Origin: Azolla caroliniana
Taxonomy: Eukaryota; Polypodiophyta
Assembly (NCBI GenBank): GCA_043228905.1
Contig: JBHGNT010000007.1
Span: forward strand, 620,001-684,000
Direction of reading: 5' to 3'
DNA length: 64,000 nucleotides
Below the pieces are notes generated by a model. It saw nothing but the letters and a program-made list of their open reading frames with translations, was not told where the DNA came from and did no database searches. A program made the position numbers and the translations under genes. This document shows positions 14,214 through 26,010 of the stretch, piece after piece; within the stretch, counting starts at the first letter, position 1, and every line of letters begins with the position of its first letter.

Positions 14214-15937
14214 ATGGCGGAGAGGTGTGATTTGATTATGATGAGGAAACCATGTCATTCAATATTCATAGGTCATCCTTTACAGCTATCAAAACTGTTC
14301 AATAACAGAGTATCTTCATTTTCACCCTTACATTCATTCATGAAACCACCAGCACCATCATCATCATCATCATGCTCTGTTTCCAGAGTGATGGCTATGG
14401 TTTTTTCTCTCAACAAAGAAGACAATATTCTTGGGATCCAATGGCAACCGTTGCTTAGATTCGATAGAGATGAACTCATTGCAGAAGCTCCTTTTCTTAA
14501 TAGGAATTGTGAAGATCTGGACTGGGAAAAACAAGCGCTAGATCTTCGTGCCTTAGCAAAGCTTTCTATGCAGAATACCAACAAAACCATAGATGCAGCG
14601 GTAAGGCGTAGTTTTTGTTCTTGTTTTTTCTTTTTACTTCTATCTTTAAAACCAGTAAAATTTTTTAATAGCTTTAAAACTACTTATTTTGATCTTTAAA
14701 TCATAATTTTGTTACAGAGGCGAGACATAATATTCCACTTGTTTATTTACCTTTAAGTCCACTTGTTTTGATCTTTAAACTTTTTCTGTTTTTGCTTTTA
14801 AATCCACTTCTGCCCAAAATTCAAGTCATGTATTTTTTTGGGTATTAAAACCACTTTTACTGTTCTCGAAGATCTGAATCTAATTATTTAACCTTCAAAT
14901 CCACTTTGTTTTTAGCTCTTATCCGATTTGACTGTTAAAATTTGTCATTAATTCCATGCATATAAGCCTGTGTATATTCATACAGTTTCAACTTTCTCAT
15001 AATGATCATGGACTGATGATGGGCTTTAAGAATTTCTCTATGGATTGATTGCCTTTTCTTCATCTTTTTGTTTCATTTACTATAAATAGAGCATCGATAA
15101 TGGCAATGAAGACACATGGTTTTCTGCTGGACTCGCTCTCGCAACTGCATTGATTTTCCAGATTGGGTCTTCATCGGATGCCTTTGGAGCTGAAGAGATG
15201 GTACGGCAAGTTGAGGCAGCTGAAGCCGCCTCAAGGGCCCCTGGGTGGCTAGCGCCATCTCTCCTCGCGTTTCCACTTGTTTCATATGCCATATTCAGTG
15301 TGTATAGAACCCAGGTATTATTCTAGATGTTAATAAGCTCGAGTCCATAAAATTTTCAAAATGCCTCACACACGCACACATATTAGATCCATTCATTCTC
15401 TTTCCACTAGATATTTTTTTTGAACAATTTGTAGTTTTTCTTAGCAAAAGATTTAAAACGCCAAACATGCATATTGGATCACTTTTTAGAAGTGGAAATT
15501 TCAAGTGATGTGATTAAGGAGAAGTAGAGTTACAGATCCATTCATGATCTTTCAGTTAAATATTAAGTTTGAAACAGCTTGTGTTTTTTTCTAAACATAA
15601 ATTTTAACAAAACATGCAGATATAAGAGTTGTTGTCAGTTTAGATTAAAGAGAATCAGAGTTATAGATCCAATTCATGCTATAAATTTAAGACTAATAAG
15701 CCCTATTTGTCCTCCTTTTAAGGTAAATCCATATGCCAATGTATCTGATTGGCTGTTTGGAGTGGCAGCAGTGGTTATCATTGCAAACCTCGTGTTGATA
15801 TCAACAATTGGAGTAAGAAATAACGAAATTAACTTTACAAGATCTAGTATTTGTTTTTGTTGCAACATTAGTTTATGTTAGAGAATCCTAATCATATTCT
15901 TGATTTTTATTGCATGATGTAGGTGCGGCTGTATTGA
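14214..15937 (+). CDS. Probable plastid membrane protein with three hydrophobic segments
   Basis: Exons 14214-14600, 15090-15314, 15723-15812 and 15923-15937 join in frame to 238 residues; all introns are GT-AG. The last exon encodes only VRLY and the stop. The first ~60 residues are rich in Ser, Pro and basic residues and poor in acids, fitting a plastid transit peptide. Hydrophobic segments lie at about 140-155, 182-201 and 214-235; the middle of the protein has an Ala/Glu-rich stretch (EEMVRQVEAAEAASRAPGW) before the second. The C-terminal part, with VNPYANVSDW before the last membrane segment, looks like a conserved plant thylakoid or envelope protein, but I cannot name the family. Reading through the last donor would give an alternative short tail. 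Gene model is well supported; function is unknown. Confidence 0.8.
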
Positions 15938-16532
15938 GAGTCCTAACAAAAGCTGAAAAAGACATGGCAAAAATCAACAGAAGTAGTTTGTATGTAGTAA
16001 CTTGACTTAACCCAAAGAATGTCACTCAATGAAGTCTTCTTTGACGTTCTTTCGTCTGTCCCATTCATCACCACCATCACTTGGAAAGAGAGATCGAAGT
16101 CCAATTTCAATATGATCTATTTTACTGCGATCTGTAAATCTTGAACATTTCTCTTTCTCTAGAAGTATGGCTAGTTGTACAGGCTATTTGTGATTGTGTT
16201 TATTGTGTAGTTGTATTTCATTGCTTCATATTATATATGGGTCATGGGAGATGAAAAAATGGAAGTTTTGGTACATTCACAGTAATTGAAAAGGTGGGAA
16301 AGGATCTATTGGAGCATTAGATGTGTAATATTCATGGATATGTATGCACATATACCCCTATACAAATATATGAAAATGCAATAGTATTCTGTATTGGATC
16401 CAATAGATAAAGAAAGAGACCTCATTACATCACAATGCTAGACTGTAAATTTATAAGCCTAATGCATTAAGTGATCAGGTATATGGTTACTTTGCACATA
16501 TTGTCATTAGAAAACAGCATTTCCAAATCTCT
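15938..16532. other. 3' region of the preceding gene
   Basis: Probably 3' UTR and downstream DNA. No further gene recognised. Confidence 0.4.
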
Positions 16533-16727
16533 CTACCTCCCTCACATGAAGGAGACACAAGCACTTAACTAGTTAATGCTCAGCCTAATCTACAGAAGGA
16601 TCCTCTATGAAAATGATACACTTTACCTCTCTACCTCCTTTACATGAAGGAGACACAAGCATGAGTGGTGCTTAACTAGTTAATGCTCAGCCTAACCTAC
16701 AGAAGGATCCTCTATGTAAATGATATA
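16533..16727. repeat. Two direct copies of a ~95-bp unit
   Basis: Units beginning CTCTACCTCC at about 16,533 and 16,636 both contain ACATGAAGGAGACACAAGC, TTAACTAGTTAATGCTCAGC and CAGAAGGATCCTCTATG. The second copy carries a short insertion after the first shared block. Confidence 0.75.
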
Positions 16728-17159
16728 CTTTAATTCTCACTTAAAAAATAGTGTTCGATTATTCTCTGATTCTCACTTAAAAATAGACTTCGATTATTCT
16801 CGTTTAAAATAGAGTTTGATTGAATTGTCAATATGTCATTTGCAAATCCATAGTATATAAATAATTATTTGAGTGGGAAATAATGAGGAATATGATTCAT
16901 AGTTCTGCATAAACATTTACAAGTTTCCCATTTGGAAGTAAACTTAACAAAATGTTGATATTATTTGCAAAGCACAGGCTTTATAAGGACATGATTTGTG
17001 CTGTATTAGATTCAGTACATTTATAAACTTCTCCTTTAATTTCTTGAAAGTAGCCCATGTAGCCCTTCAGTTTCTTGAAAGTTGTTGTCCATGGGGATGA
17101 AGATCAATGAAGAACTACATCCCATCCTGTACTTTCGATGATCATTGTACTAACATTGT

Positions 17160-17640
17160 TGGAAATATTTGTGATAGCAGTCTGCAACTCATACAACATG
17201 TATACAAATAGGGTGAGGTGACAAAAGGGTCTCTTACAACTTATTCATTAACCACCACAACATTTAAGGATGTAAATGTAACAGATAGTTTTTTAACAAT
17301 AAATCATTGCAAGATCAATTTACAACAGATGTACTCATACCACAACTTTGAAGGATGGAACTTGTAGCAGATGGTTTTTTAACAATAAATCATTGCCAGA
17401 TAAATTTACAACATATGTAGCCACACAAATAGGGTGATATTACAAATAGGGTCTTACAGCTCATACATTAAACACCGCAACTTTGTGAATGAAAAAATAG
17501 TGCTAAAAATGAATGAAAATTATTGTAATATCGATTGATACAACATATGAATACAAATAAGGTGAGGTTACAAACGGGTCTCTTACAACTCATATAGTAA
17601 TAATTGCAATAAAAAATTATTGATACATCATTGCAAGATT
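17160..17640. repeat. Degenerate interspersed short repeats
   Basis: Strings such as CAAATAGGGTGA, TTTTTTAACAATAAATCATTG and AAAGGGTCTCTTACAAC recur two or three times over ~480 bases, as expected of an old, decayed tandem duplication. No coding sense seen. Confidence 0.55.
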
Positions 17641-17788
17641 AACTGATTCGACACAATTACAAAAAATGGGAACAGATATTTTACATTTCATATATTGCAT
17701 GATCAACTGATACAACATATGTATACACCATAGTTTGAAATAACAAAAAAGAAGGATTTGGAGGATTCTATCCTATCTATGCGAAACC

Positions 17789-18145
17789 CTATATTGCTTC
17801 CATGTTAGAGCAAGAGGTGCAAGGGAAATGACCTTTACCAGTGCAAGACTTACAGGGTGAGGAATTTTGAGGATTAAGTTCTTCAGCATTCATGAGCTGG
17901 GGTAGGATGTTCATGAAGTTCCAACCAGGCATTACTCTGCCCCTGCCTTTGCATTTTGAACAGTGAACCCTACGCAAGCCACCACAGGCCACACATAAAC
18001 CAAGGCTCCTGCAAAGAGATTTACCATCATCATCATCACTATCATCATTGTCATCATCATCAACTCTCTCTCTCTCACACATCAAACCATTTAACAGCTC
18101 CGCACAATTCTCATCTTTGACCTCCAGCAATTGTATTAAATTCAT
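17789..18145 (-). CDS. Small CxxCxGxG zinc-finger protein (DnaJ-type cysteine motif)
   Basis: A single-exon frame of 118 residues. It has an acidic Asp-rich stretch (about 30-41) and then four CxxC motifs: CVAC-GG, CSKCKGRG, CKSCTGKG and CTSC, the arrangement of the DnaJ central zinc finger found alone in plant plastid chaperone-like proteins such as BSD2 and its relatives. No J domain is present. Start chosen at the first ATG (18,145); an upstream ATG cluster near 18,210 soon meets a stop. No clear transit peptide is visible, so upstream exons could be missing from this model. Function in protein folding or disulfide handling is inference from the motif only. Confidence 0.6.
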   Translation of the reverse strand: MNLIQLLEVKDENCAELLNGLMCERERVDDDDNDDSDDDDGKSLCRSLGLCVACGGLRRVHCSKCKGRGRVMPGWNFMNILPQLMNAEELNPQNSSPCKSCTGKGHFPCTSCSNMEAI

Positions 18146-19446
18146 CAACTATACATCTCATTGGCCCCATAGCTCATGTTACTGGGTTGCAAAGGGGATT
18201 GATAGATACATCATCATCACACCCTTCTTTCTCACTTCATAGGCCTAAGCCTTGTTGACTTCAATGAGACCTATAAAAACATCAGTTATTTGGTATCCTA
18301 GCTTTGTCAGCACATGCATCAAACTACACACAATTGACTTAAAATCTTAGTTCTTTATTGATGTCTGGATAAGCCAAAGCGCCTATTATTGAACTACCTA
18401 CCCCACAGTCTCCAAACAATTGACATAGTCATCTTAGCTATGACCTCTCGCTCTGGCCAATTTTAGCCTCCAGTAGATGTTACTATCTCTCTCTCACTCT
18501 CTCTCTCTACATATGTATGTATCTCTGTGTGTGTATCTACATATTTAGAGATGTTGATTGACCAAGCAATTTATTTTCCTCGTATATGTGGATTATTGCA
18601 TAGAAGATTAAGTTTGCATCATATTATATAGTATCGTTCCAAGAGATTGAATAAGATCCCCCAGGCGGTTCATTATGGAGGATATTGATGTCATATGGCA
18701 TCATCCTATGAGAAAATTCATAGGCTAATTCCAATCGCAATCCATTTCTCCTATAAATGTATTTATCTGCATTACTTGTACCCATGTTTCCATTATAATT
18801 GTACTATGATCACAGCCCAGTTACATAGACAAGCTAACTAGTTTGGGTTTGATTTAATTAAATTGATTTTACCACACTATAAGATCCAGAAGGCTGCAGC
18901 TTTTGGTCTCATGGGTCTCTTAGGCCTTTTGAAGATGTTAGCATAACATTTCATTTCTCAGACAATATCGTCAAAAGGCGATTTGATGGCACTATGAGCT
19001 CGATAAGATACACTAGGTCATAAAAAGACCCGAAAGGCTATGGAAGACTATCAAGGGACATGGCATGGAAATTATATGCAGGATAATTATACATGAAGGA
19101 CGAAAGAGACACATGACCAGCATGTTTCCCAGAATGCACAGAAAGCTTTCAAGTATAAGGTGGTAATGAAAAGCATGTTTTTTTTCCCCTCTCAATATGG
19201 CAAGGATGCAGAAACACTTTGCCTATGCTCAGAAACGCTGAAATGGATGCTGACCATGGGGAAAGCTACGAATGCAAACTTCCTTTCACTTTCATCTAGA
19301 TGGGTTCAAGACATCTGGAAATTTCACATAGCTGCAAGATAGCATGCTGAAGAATGATTTGAAGGTGCAAATAGAGCACAAAGAAATCATTCTCCACCTT
19401 CCTCTTTCAAGTAATGCATAATCTCTGTCTGCCTCTCTGAATAAAA

Positions 19447-19448
<2 letters not shown>
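18146..19448. other. Intergenic, no gene seen
   Basis: Contains a (CT)n microsatellite near 18,490-18,520. No recognisable gene. Confidence 0.4.
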
Positions 19449-19497
<49 letters not shown>

Positions 19498-19574
19498 TCA
19501 TCCATCTATCCGTTATCTCTCTGTCGCTCGCTGGTTACAATCTTTGAAGAGAGAGAGAGAGAGAGAGAGAGAGA
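19449..19574. repeat. (TC)n and (GA)n tracts in inverted arrangement
   Basis: A pure (TC) run at about 19,449-19,494 and a pure (GA) run at about 19,547-19,574 are complementary and separated by ~52 bases, so they can pair into a hairpin. They lie about 520 bases before the SPO11-2 start. A third (AG) run lies at about 19,876-19,895. Confidence 0.8.
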
Positions 19575-20093
19575 AATGGAATCTTGATCGAAGGCTTACC
19601 TTCTTTGGCCTTGGGCTATGAAGAGGTCGACTCTGGGAGCAGAGACAGTGGCTGCGACCAGAAAAGCTCCCACACAAAACCCTGCAATTTCGTTGGGCGT
19701 TGCCCCCTCCATAGCTTCAGTCTTCTTCCTTTCTCTGCCTCACCACACCACACCACATATATAATCCAAGCAAAAGTATGCATGTATCATGTGTGTATGC
19801 ATGTGTGTATGCATGTATGTATGCATGTATATGGGCCATGGACACATATATGCACATATAAGCAAAAAGACACACAGAGAGAGAGAGAGAGAGAGGTCTC
19901 GGGTTCGAATCCGAACAATGCTTCACTTTTTTTATTTATCTCTGCCTTTCCTTTCTTCTTTTCCTGTTCTTGACTTCTCAGTATGTATATGTATATACTA
20001 TTATTACACTACTCTTTCTGTCACCTGCGCGCCGCAATTTGCTTCTTTCATGTGAGTAGCGGCCCACAAGATTCGCCTCCGTCGGTCGAAGCT
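19575..20093. other. SPO11-2 upstream region
   Basis: Contains alternating GTATGCAT-type repeats (about 19,770-19,830) and an isolated tRNA-like B box, GGTTCGAATCC, at about 19,900 followed by a T run. No box A is visible. Presumably includes the SPO11-2 promoter, but no clear TATA box stands out. Confidence 0.4.
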
Positions 20094-23000
20094 ATGGCGG
20101 TGCCTCCTCCTTCTTCGTTTCACGCAGTGGAGCTCGCCTGCACAGCCGATGTCTGCTTCCCCGAGGAGGTAATGAAGAAAGATAGTAAATCTCATCGTCG
20201 TTATTATCATCACCATCATCCTTGAATATCCACACGATGATCCATCCGACCGTCCGTCCGTTTACGTTCGGTCAGAGAAATATTATTCTTTTGAATTAGA
20301 TGATTCATTCCTTCATTCTCTGCTAGCTCACATAAATTATCTTACCTGAACTAGACGATTCATTATATCATTTGAATCAGGTGATTATTCTTCACTCGGG
20401 AAAATCATCGTCTGACTCTGATGATTATTATATCAGAGAATTCATATTGTGAGAAAGATAATTACTCTCTCAGAGAATTCATGTTCTGAATCAGAGAATT
20501 GACGATTCACTCCAGAAATCTCTTCTTTATCAAAAAGTACATCCACTTCAGCAATCTCTTTTGAATCAAAGATTCATGTACTTCAGAAATCTCTTCTGCA
20601 TTAAAAGATTCATAGAAATCTCTCCTGAATCAAACGATTCACGCACTCTAGAAATTTCTTCTGAATCATCTTCTTTGAATCAGTTTATATTGCTACTCAA
20701 ATATGTCATCTTCTAAAAAAACAATCCACTCAAGGAAGTGCGTCTGAATCAAAAGACGATTGAGAAATCTATTCTGAACCAAAAGATTATTCACTCAAGA
20801 AATCTCTCCCAATTTAGATGAATCATTTACTCAAGAAATCCCGTAGGAATCAAAAGATTCACTCAAGAAATGCATTATTAGTTGAAAGCTCCAACCAAGA
20901 AATCATCTTTGGAATCATTGAAAGATTCACTGAAGAAAGTTTTTCTGAATCAATTGATTTATTCAATCGAGAAATCTCTTTGGAATCGGATCAATTTACT
21001 GAAGAATTTTATTTTGAACCAGATAGATAGATATTTTTAGCGTCCATGGATGGGTTTTCACTCGACAAACCTTTTCTGAATTAAGATTAATAGTCTCTTA
21101 AGAAATATCCTCAGAATCAATGGTTATTTACTCTTAGAAAGCTAGCTGATCTTTCTTTATTTTCCTGCCATTATTCTAGATTGTTAAACATTCTTTTATG
21201 TTTCTTTGCCAATTTCTGCAGGTTCTATCCAGAATGCAGTCTCTGATTATACTGTTTTTGTCAAATCTCACTGCTGAAAATCCGTCCATACCGGATCTAT
21301 CACTGGTACTATATATTTCTCTTCAAACATTTTTTCTTTTTTAGATTACCTTGTTTTGCCTCTTACTTCTTTATGGCTGTTTTTTAAGGAAAAAGAAAAC
21401 CTTGGATGTTTCAACTATGGCCATCTCTGTCATTTCTTTGTTAGACTGTGTTGCACTTTTATCTTTCCTCATGATATCTCTGCTAACGGTAATGAAAACC
21501 TTGTTTGTTTCAGCTGTGCCGATCCTCAGAGAATTGTCATGCAAAGCCATCCTTCTGTGGTGCAGATGAAACAATCTTTCTCTCTCATTCCACATTCAGA
21601 AGACCTTTCCTCAAGAAGCATTTTGCAAAAGCTTATCTCAGAGGTAGTTTTCCATGATTTGTGAATTCAATCTGTTATAAATGTTCTGACCAAGCCATTT
21701 CATGTGAAAATCTTTTGAGAAGTTTCAAGAAAGCTACCAATGTATGTTAAAAACTCGGTGATTTTCTATGAGCTTGTGAGCTTTGCTAAAATCTTTCAAG
21801 AAAGGCAAGATTTTTTATGGAACTCTATTAAAAGCTTGCAAGAATAAACTCAATTTTGAGTTAAATTTCCTTCAAGGAAAGCACCATCCTGTGTGAAAAT
21901 CCAGTACAATCTTTCAAGGAAGGCATTGCTATTCATGGAAATCATCAAGTAGGTTTTTTCTATGACCACTTGAAAATCTCCTTGTACCCTTCAAGATGTC
22001 ACCATTTGAAGTCATGTATGAAAATCGGAAAAGCTTTCAACAAAGGCACCATGTGCAGATGTGCCTAAATCTGTGAAGAGGACAGACAGCATTATGTATG
22101 AAAATTCGTTAAAAACTTTATATGTGAAAATATATTCATGAAAATTTCTTGGAAATATTTCAAGAAAGGCGCCAGTCTGCTTGAGATTCTGTTAAAATCT
22201 TTCATGGATAGATAATCTTTAAAGTTTTTAAGAAAGGGATCATTATGTAGGACAATTTGTTTACATGAAAGGCACAATTTCACACATAGGTAAGTGCAAA
22301 GGGAGTTCTCATTACAGAATTTCTGACTCGTTTGAAGCAGTTTGGATGGTTTTGAGAGTATGCTATGAGCTTCTACAAGAGGCAAAGCAAGCTACACAAA
22401 GAGAAATTTTCTACCGACTCTTATCTGAATCTCCTAATTACTTCCAATCACAACGCCAAGTCAATGACAGCATACAAGGTTTTCTTTTATTTATTCTATC
22501 TATTCATACCCATTGTGAAGATAATACTAGATTTTATCTCATAAGATCATCTTTTGGACTAGAAATTGTTTTGTTGTATGTTTTTAACTCTTAAGTTAAT
22601 ATATGTGGAACCTCTCACAGATCTTGTGGCATTGCTCAAATGTAGTCGAACTAGTCTTGGAATTCTGGCCTCCAGTAGAGGATCCATATCAGGCTGCCTT
22701 TTAATCCAGGTAAGGTGCAGTGCTTCTAGCCTTTGGAGAAACTTTCTTCCCTAATCAGCCAAGTTTCCTTCAGTCTTTGTGAATGAAGTAATGAGATATT
22801 TATAGAAAGTATCCTAGCATTCCATTGCTTTGGATCAACTTAGTCTATACTTTTGCCAAGTTTAGCATATTCAGTATCATTAGACATGTTGGAACATCTA
22901 GTCCTTATTGTCATATAATGTCATTGGAATCAATACCGTTTCGGTTTCACCCCAGATTCCCAGTTACATAACTGAAACAAATAAGCTTTTGATGATGCAT

Positions 23001-25954
23001 AGATGATACAGCATTGGTTTAATAAAAACTTATCCTTCAATGGATTGTTAATATAGTTATTGAATTGCATTACTCTTCATAGGGCTTCATCTGAGACAGC
23101 CATTTTCCAACAACAAATTTTATGCAACACAAGTCTGTGGAGCATGCAGTCAATTTATTTTGTTAAATGTAAACATAAAATCTAGATACTGCTTCAGGGA
23201 AAAAGTCATATTGGATGTTGTTCATATAATGTATATCAGGGTTTTGAAAAAACCCCCACTTTAGTATAGTTTCCTCTTCCAATGTTGGAGAAGCACCTTT
23301 AATGTTTGAAGTGGAGGCAGAGATACCTCCATATCAAGAGGTAGTTCAGAATAGAAACATAAAAAATTCGATATAAATAATTTTGAAAATTTAGGTGAGG
23401 CTCATTTTATATGATCTAGAGACATGGATATACTCTCAATTAACTTGAGTTTATCATTTGAGCAGTTGAACACTGACACTCTTCCATAATATGCGCGCTG
23501 ACGATTTATTATTTATCTAAGCTTTGATGTAAATGAGAGATTTCAAGAATTACCTTCCAGAAAAGAGAGGCAAACAGAGTGGGAACCGAATGGGATGCTT
23601 TATTCTAAAGATGCAACCACTCAATTGCTTCAGGAGCCTTATGGCGAATCTTTGGATTGTACCAACATGGGGCCATCTGGTCAAGTGATAAGTGGAGACT
23701 TGAAATGTATACAGAATTGGAGATTTCGATCTGATGCAAGATACATTCTTTTGGTTGAGAAGGTCACTAATGCAGATGTCTAAGTCTTATTAATAAGTGA
23801 AATTAAATCGTTTGTTATTGAAGTGACCTGACTTGGTCTGTACTTCAGGATGCAATTTTCCAAAGGTTGCAGGAAGACAAGTTTTTCCATTCCATTCCTT
23901 GCATCATCATCACTGCAAAAGGATATCCAGATTTGGCATCCAGGTAAAGCTTGTTGGCTTGTGCGTTTCTTTCATTATTTCTGACCAAGATGCCCTTTGT
24001 TTTTCCTACATTCCAGCGTAATGAAAAACATGTTTCATATGAAACGGATCTGTTTTTCCTTCACTCAATAAACATTTTATGTGAAACATCTTTCAAAACT
24101 GGCACAAAAAACAATATTTTTGAAACAAATCAGAACCCTAAAACAAAACCTTGAAACCACTAAATGTTTCTTCTGACCTTGTCTCTGATTGGTGTTGGTT
24201 ATTCATGATTCCATATATTCATACCATTTAGATTTAGGAAGCTTTAAAAGTATAAAGATATATTTCTTTTGTTAAATGGCGGCAATGATGAGTTGACATA
24301 AGCCATGGTAATTTTTTAGGTTACAGAAGTGATGACTATGTTGTTTGAGAGACATTAGGATATTTCTTTCATGTTTCTAATCATCTACTAAAGATTAATT
24401 AGTCGTTATGGTGATCAATAAAAGGTAATACAAGAAATGTGTGTGTATTGCATGTTATGTCTTGTTATTTCTTTTTCTCTTGCATTCTCTTTAAATAAGA
24501 ATGCTGAACAAAAATTGTCATGGTTTGACGTTCTCAGGGTTCTGCTTCACCGATTGAATTGCTCATTTCCATCATTACCTATTGTAGCTCTTGTTGATTG
24601 GTAATGCATCATTGTTACTCGGATGATGTTTGCAGAGTCAAAGTAAGGAGTATGGGCTGACAAAAATGTTTCATCAAATAGTAGCTTTTGAGCTGATTTT
24701 CCTGAAGCAGGAACCCAGCTGGCTTAGCAATAGTTTGCACCTACAAATATGGGAGTGTACGGATGGGACTTGAAGCTCCAAATTACGGTAAATTATCTAA
24801 CTTCATTTCAATAGCTTTATGTTCAAAATTTAAAACTTATTAAAGCACTCGTAAAACCCCTGAATACCCAAAATGCCCTCAGCGGCTCTGCTCTCTAGAA
24901 ATTATATTTGCTATTTGTGTGTATGGTGATTTTTGAGGTTCTTTTCTCTCAAATATATTTACTATCTGAAAAATCATATGGCTATTTCGTCTCCTTTTTC
25001 TCTTTCTGGGGTTGACTGGGAACAGTTGGATAAACAAAGAAAAACTTGGATAAATTGGTAGTTTTTCAGGTAAACCATTGCCTCCACACAACTTTTCTCT
25101 CTAGAGCTGCCAAATTTCAACGTTTCGTGGATTTTCATTAGTATCAAGGACGTCAAACGCATTAACGAATTAAAACCCCCCCTCGTTTAGGAAAAGAGTA
25201 AATACAGAATACGTTTTCTTCTTTTGTATCCTACGTTTTTATTTTATGGTATATGATACTAGTATTTAACACGTTTATTAATTTTCTTTTATCGTGTGTT
25301 AAATTTAGTAGGATGTGAATCTTATATACACGGATTTCAGCTGTAAGAAGCATTAATCGATGTGCAGTGGGAGAAACATTAAAATGTTAAAGAAAATTTT
25401 CGTCTGTTATGATTGTTTAGTGTGTGAAGTGAAATGGCTTGGAGTGCGGAGTGGAGACATTCAGTTAATACCACTTGAATCACGAATGCCTCTCACCAAT
25501 AAAGATAGACAACTCGGGGCAAGTTTATTGTGTTCTAAAATGCTGCATGTAAGCTTCTATTTTCCCCATTTTCCATCCATGGGGCAAGTTTTTTGTATTC
25601 TAAAGTGTTGAATATAGGCTGCTATTTTGTCTCCATTTTGTATCCATCTGCATTTCTATCTTTTACATATATCTAGATAGATAATTATATCTATTGATCT
25701 AAATACGTCTATATCTGTAGATCTTATATTTTTATCTAGTTGCATAGATAGATATTCATAAATATATTGATTTACAAATCGATGTGTGCACATAATTATA
25801 AAATCTTCTGCAGAGTAATGTACAATACAAGCAAGAGCTAGCTTCTATGCTTGAATTTGGTCATCGGATTGAGATTGAAGCAATTTATGCGAAGGGTTAC
25901 AGCTTTCTAGGGAAGTACATAGCACAAAAGTTGGTACAAAGAGACTACATATAA
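20094..25954 (+). CDS. SPO11-2: SPO11-2, meiotic topoisomerase VI-A-like DNA cleavage subunit
   Basis: Makes the programmed DNA double-strand breaks that start meiotic recombination; in plants it works with SPO11-1 and the topoVI-B-like subunit. Eleven exons join in frame to 383 residues, the length I know for the Arabidopsis protein: 20094-20168, 21222-21305, 21514-21643, 22338-22478, 22621-22709, 23634-23762, 23849-23943, 24538-24600, 24711-24787, 25421-25548, 25814-25954; all GT-AG. Catalytic Tyr 122 sits in [10 protein letters not shown] of the winged-helix domain. The Toprim part has the metal-binding Glu 215 (LLVEK) and Asp 268 in VDWNPAG, where SPO11-2 proteins have Asn in place of the second Asp of the DxD pair. 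The C-terminal [18 protein letters not shown] is also typical. Introns 1 and 3 are full of short degenerate repeats. No damage seen; likely functional. Confidence 0.96.
20290..21170. repeat. Degenerate ~25-45 bp repeat filling SPO11-2 intron 1
   Basis: Variants of TGAATCAAAGATTCACTC followed by AAGAAATCTCTT recur many times through the intron. The core GAATCAAAAGATTC is itself partly palindromic. Repeat copies are diverged, so this is an old expansion. Confidence 0.7.
21025..21050 (-). mobile_element. Very short 5'-truncated LINE copy in SPO11-2 intron 1
   Basis: Minus-strand sequence ATGGACGCTAAAAATATC followed by (TATC)n matches the 3' terminus of the LINE remnant at 10,748-10,790. Only the terminal ~25-30 bases are present, as expected of an extremely 5'-truncated insertion. 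Confidence 0.5.
21700..22250. repeat. Degenerate repeat in SPO11-2 intron 3
   Basis: The string CTTTCAAGAAAGGC, with TGTGAAAATC or CATGAAAATC nearby, recurs with variation at least eight times. Unit length is about 50-60 bases. Different in sequence from the intron 1 repeat. Confidence 0.65.
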
Positions 25955-26010
25955 TAGAAAGCTACAAATAGACTACGTATACTAGAAAGCTACAAAGAGA
26001 CTGCATCTAC
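25936..26010 (+). repeat. 28-bp tandem repeat across the SPO11-2 stop codon
   Basis: The unit ACAAAGAGACTACATATAAT plus AGAAAGCT (25,937-25,964) contains the last codons and stop; a second copy (25,965-25,992) and a partial third follow in the 3' UTR. Confidence 0.8.

Noticed and set aside
19885-19935. tRNA-like B box GGTTCGAATCC followed by a T run
   Set aside because: No box A, no acceptor stem and a GA microsatellite directly upstream; not a tRNA gene.
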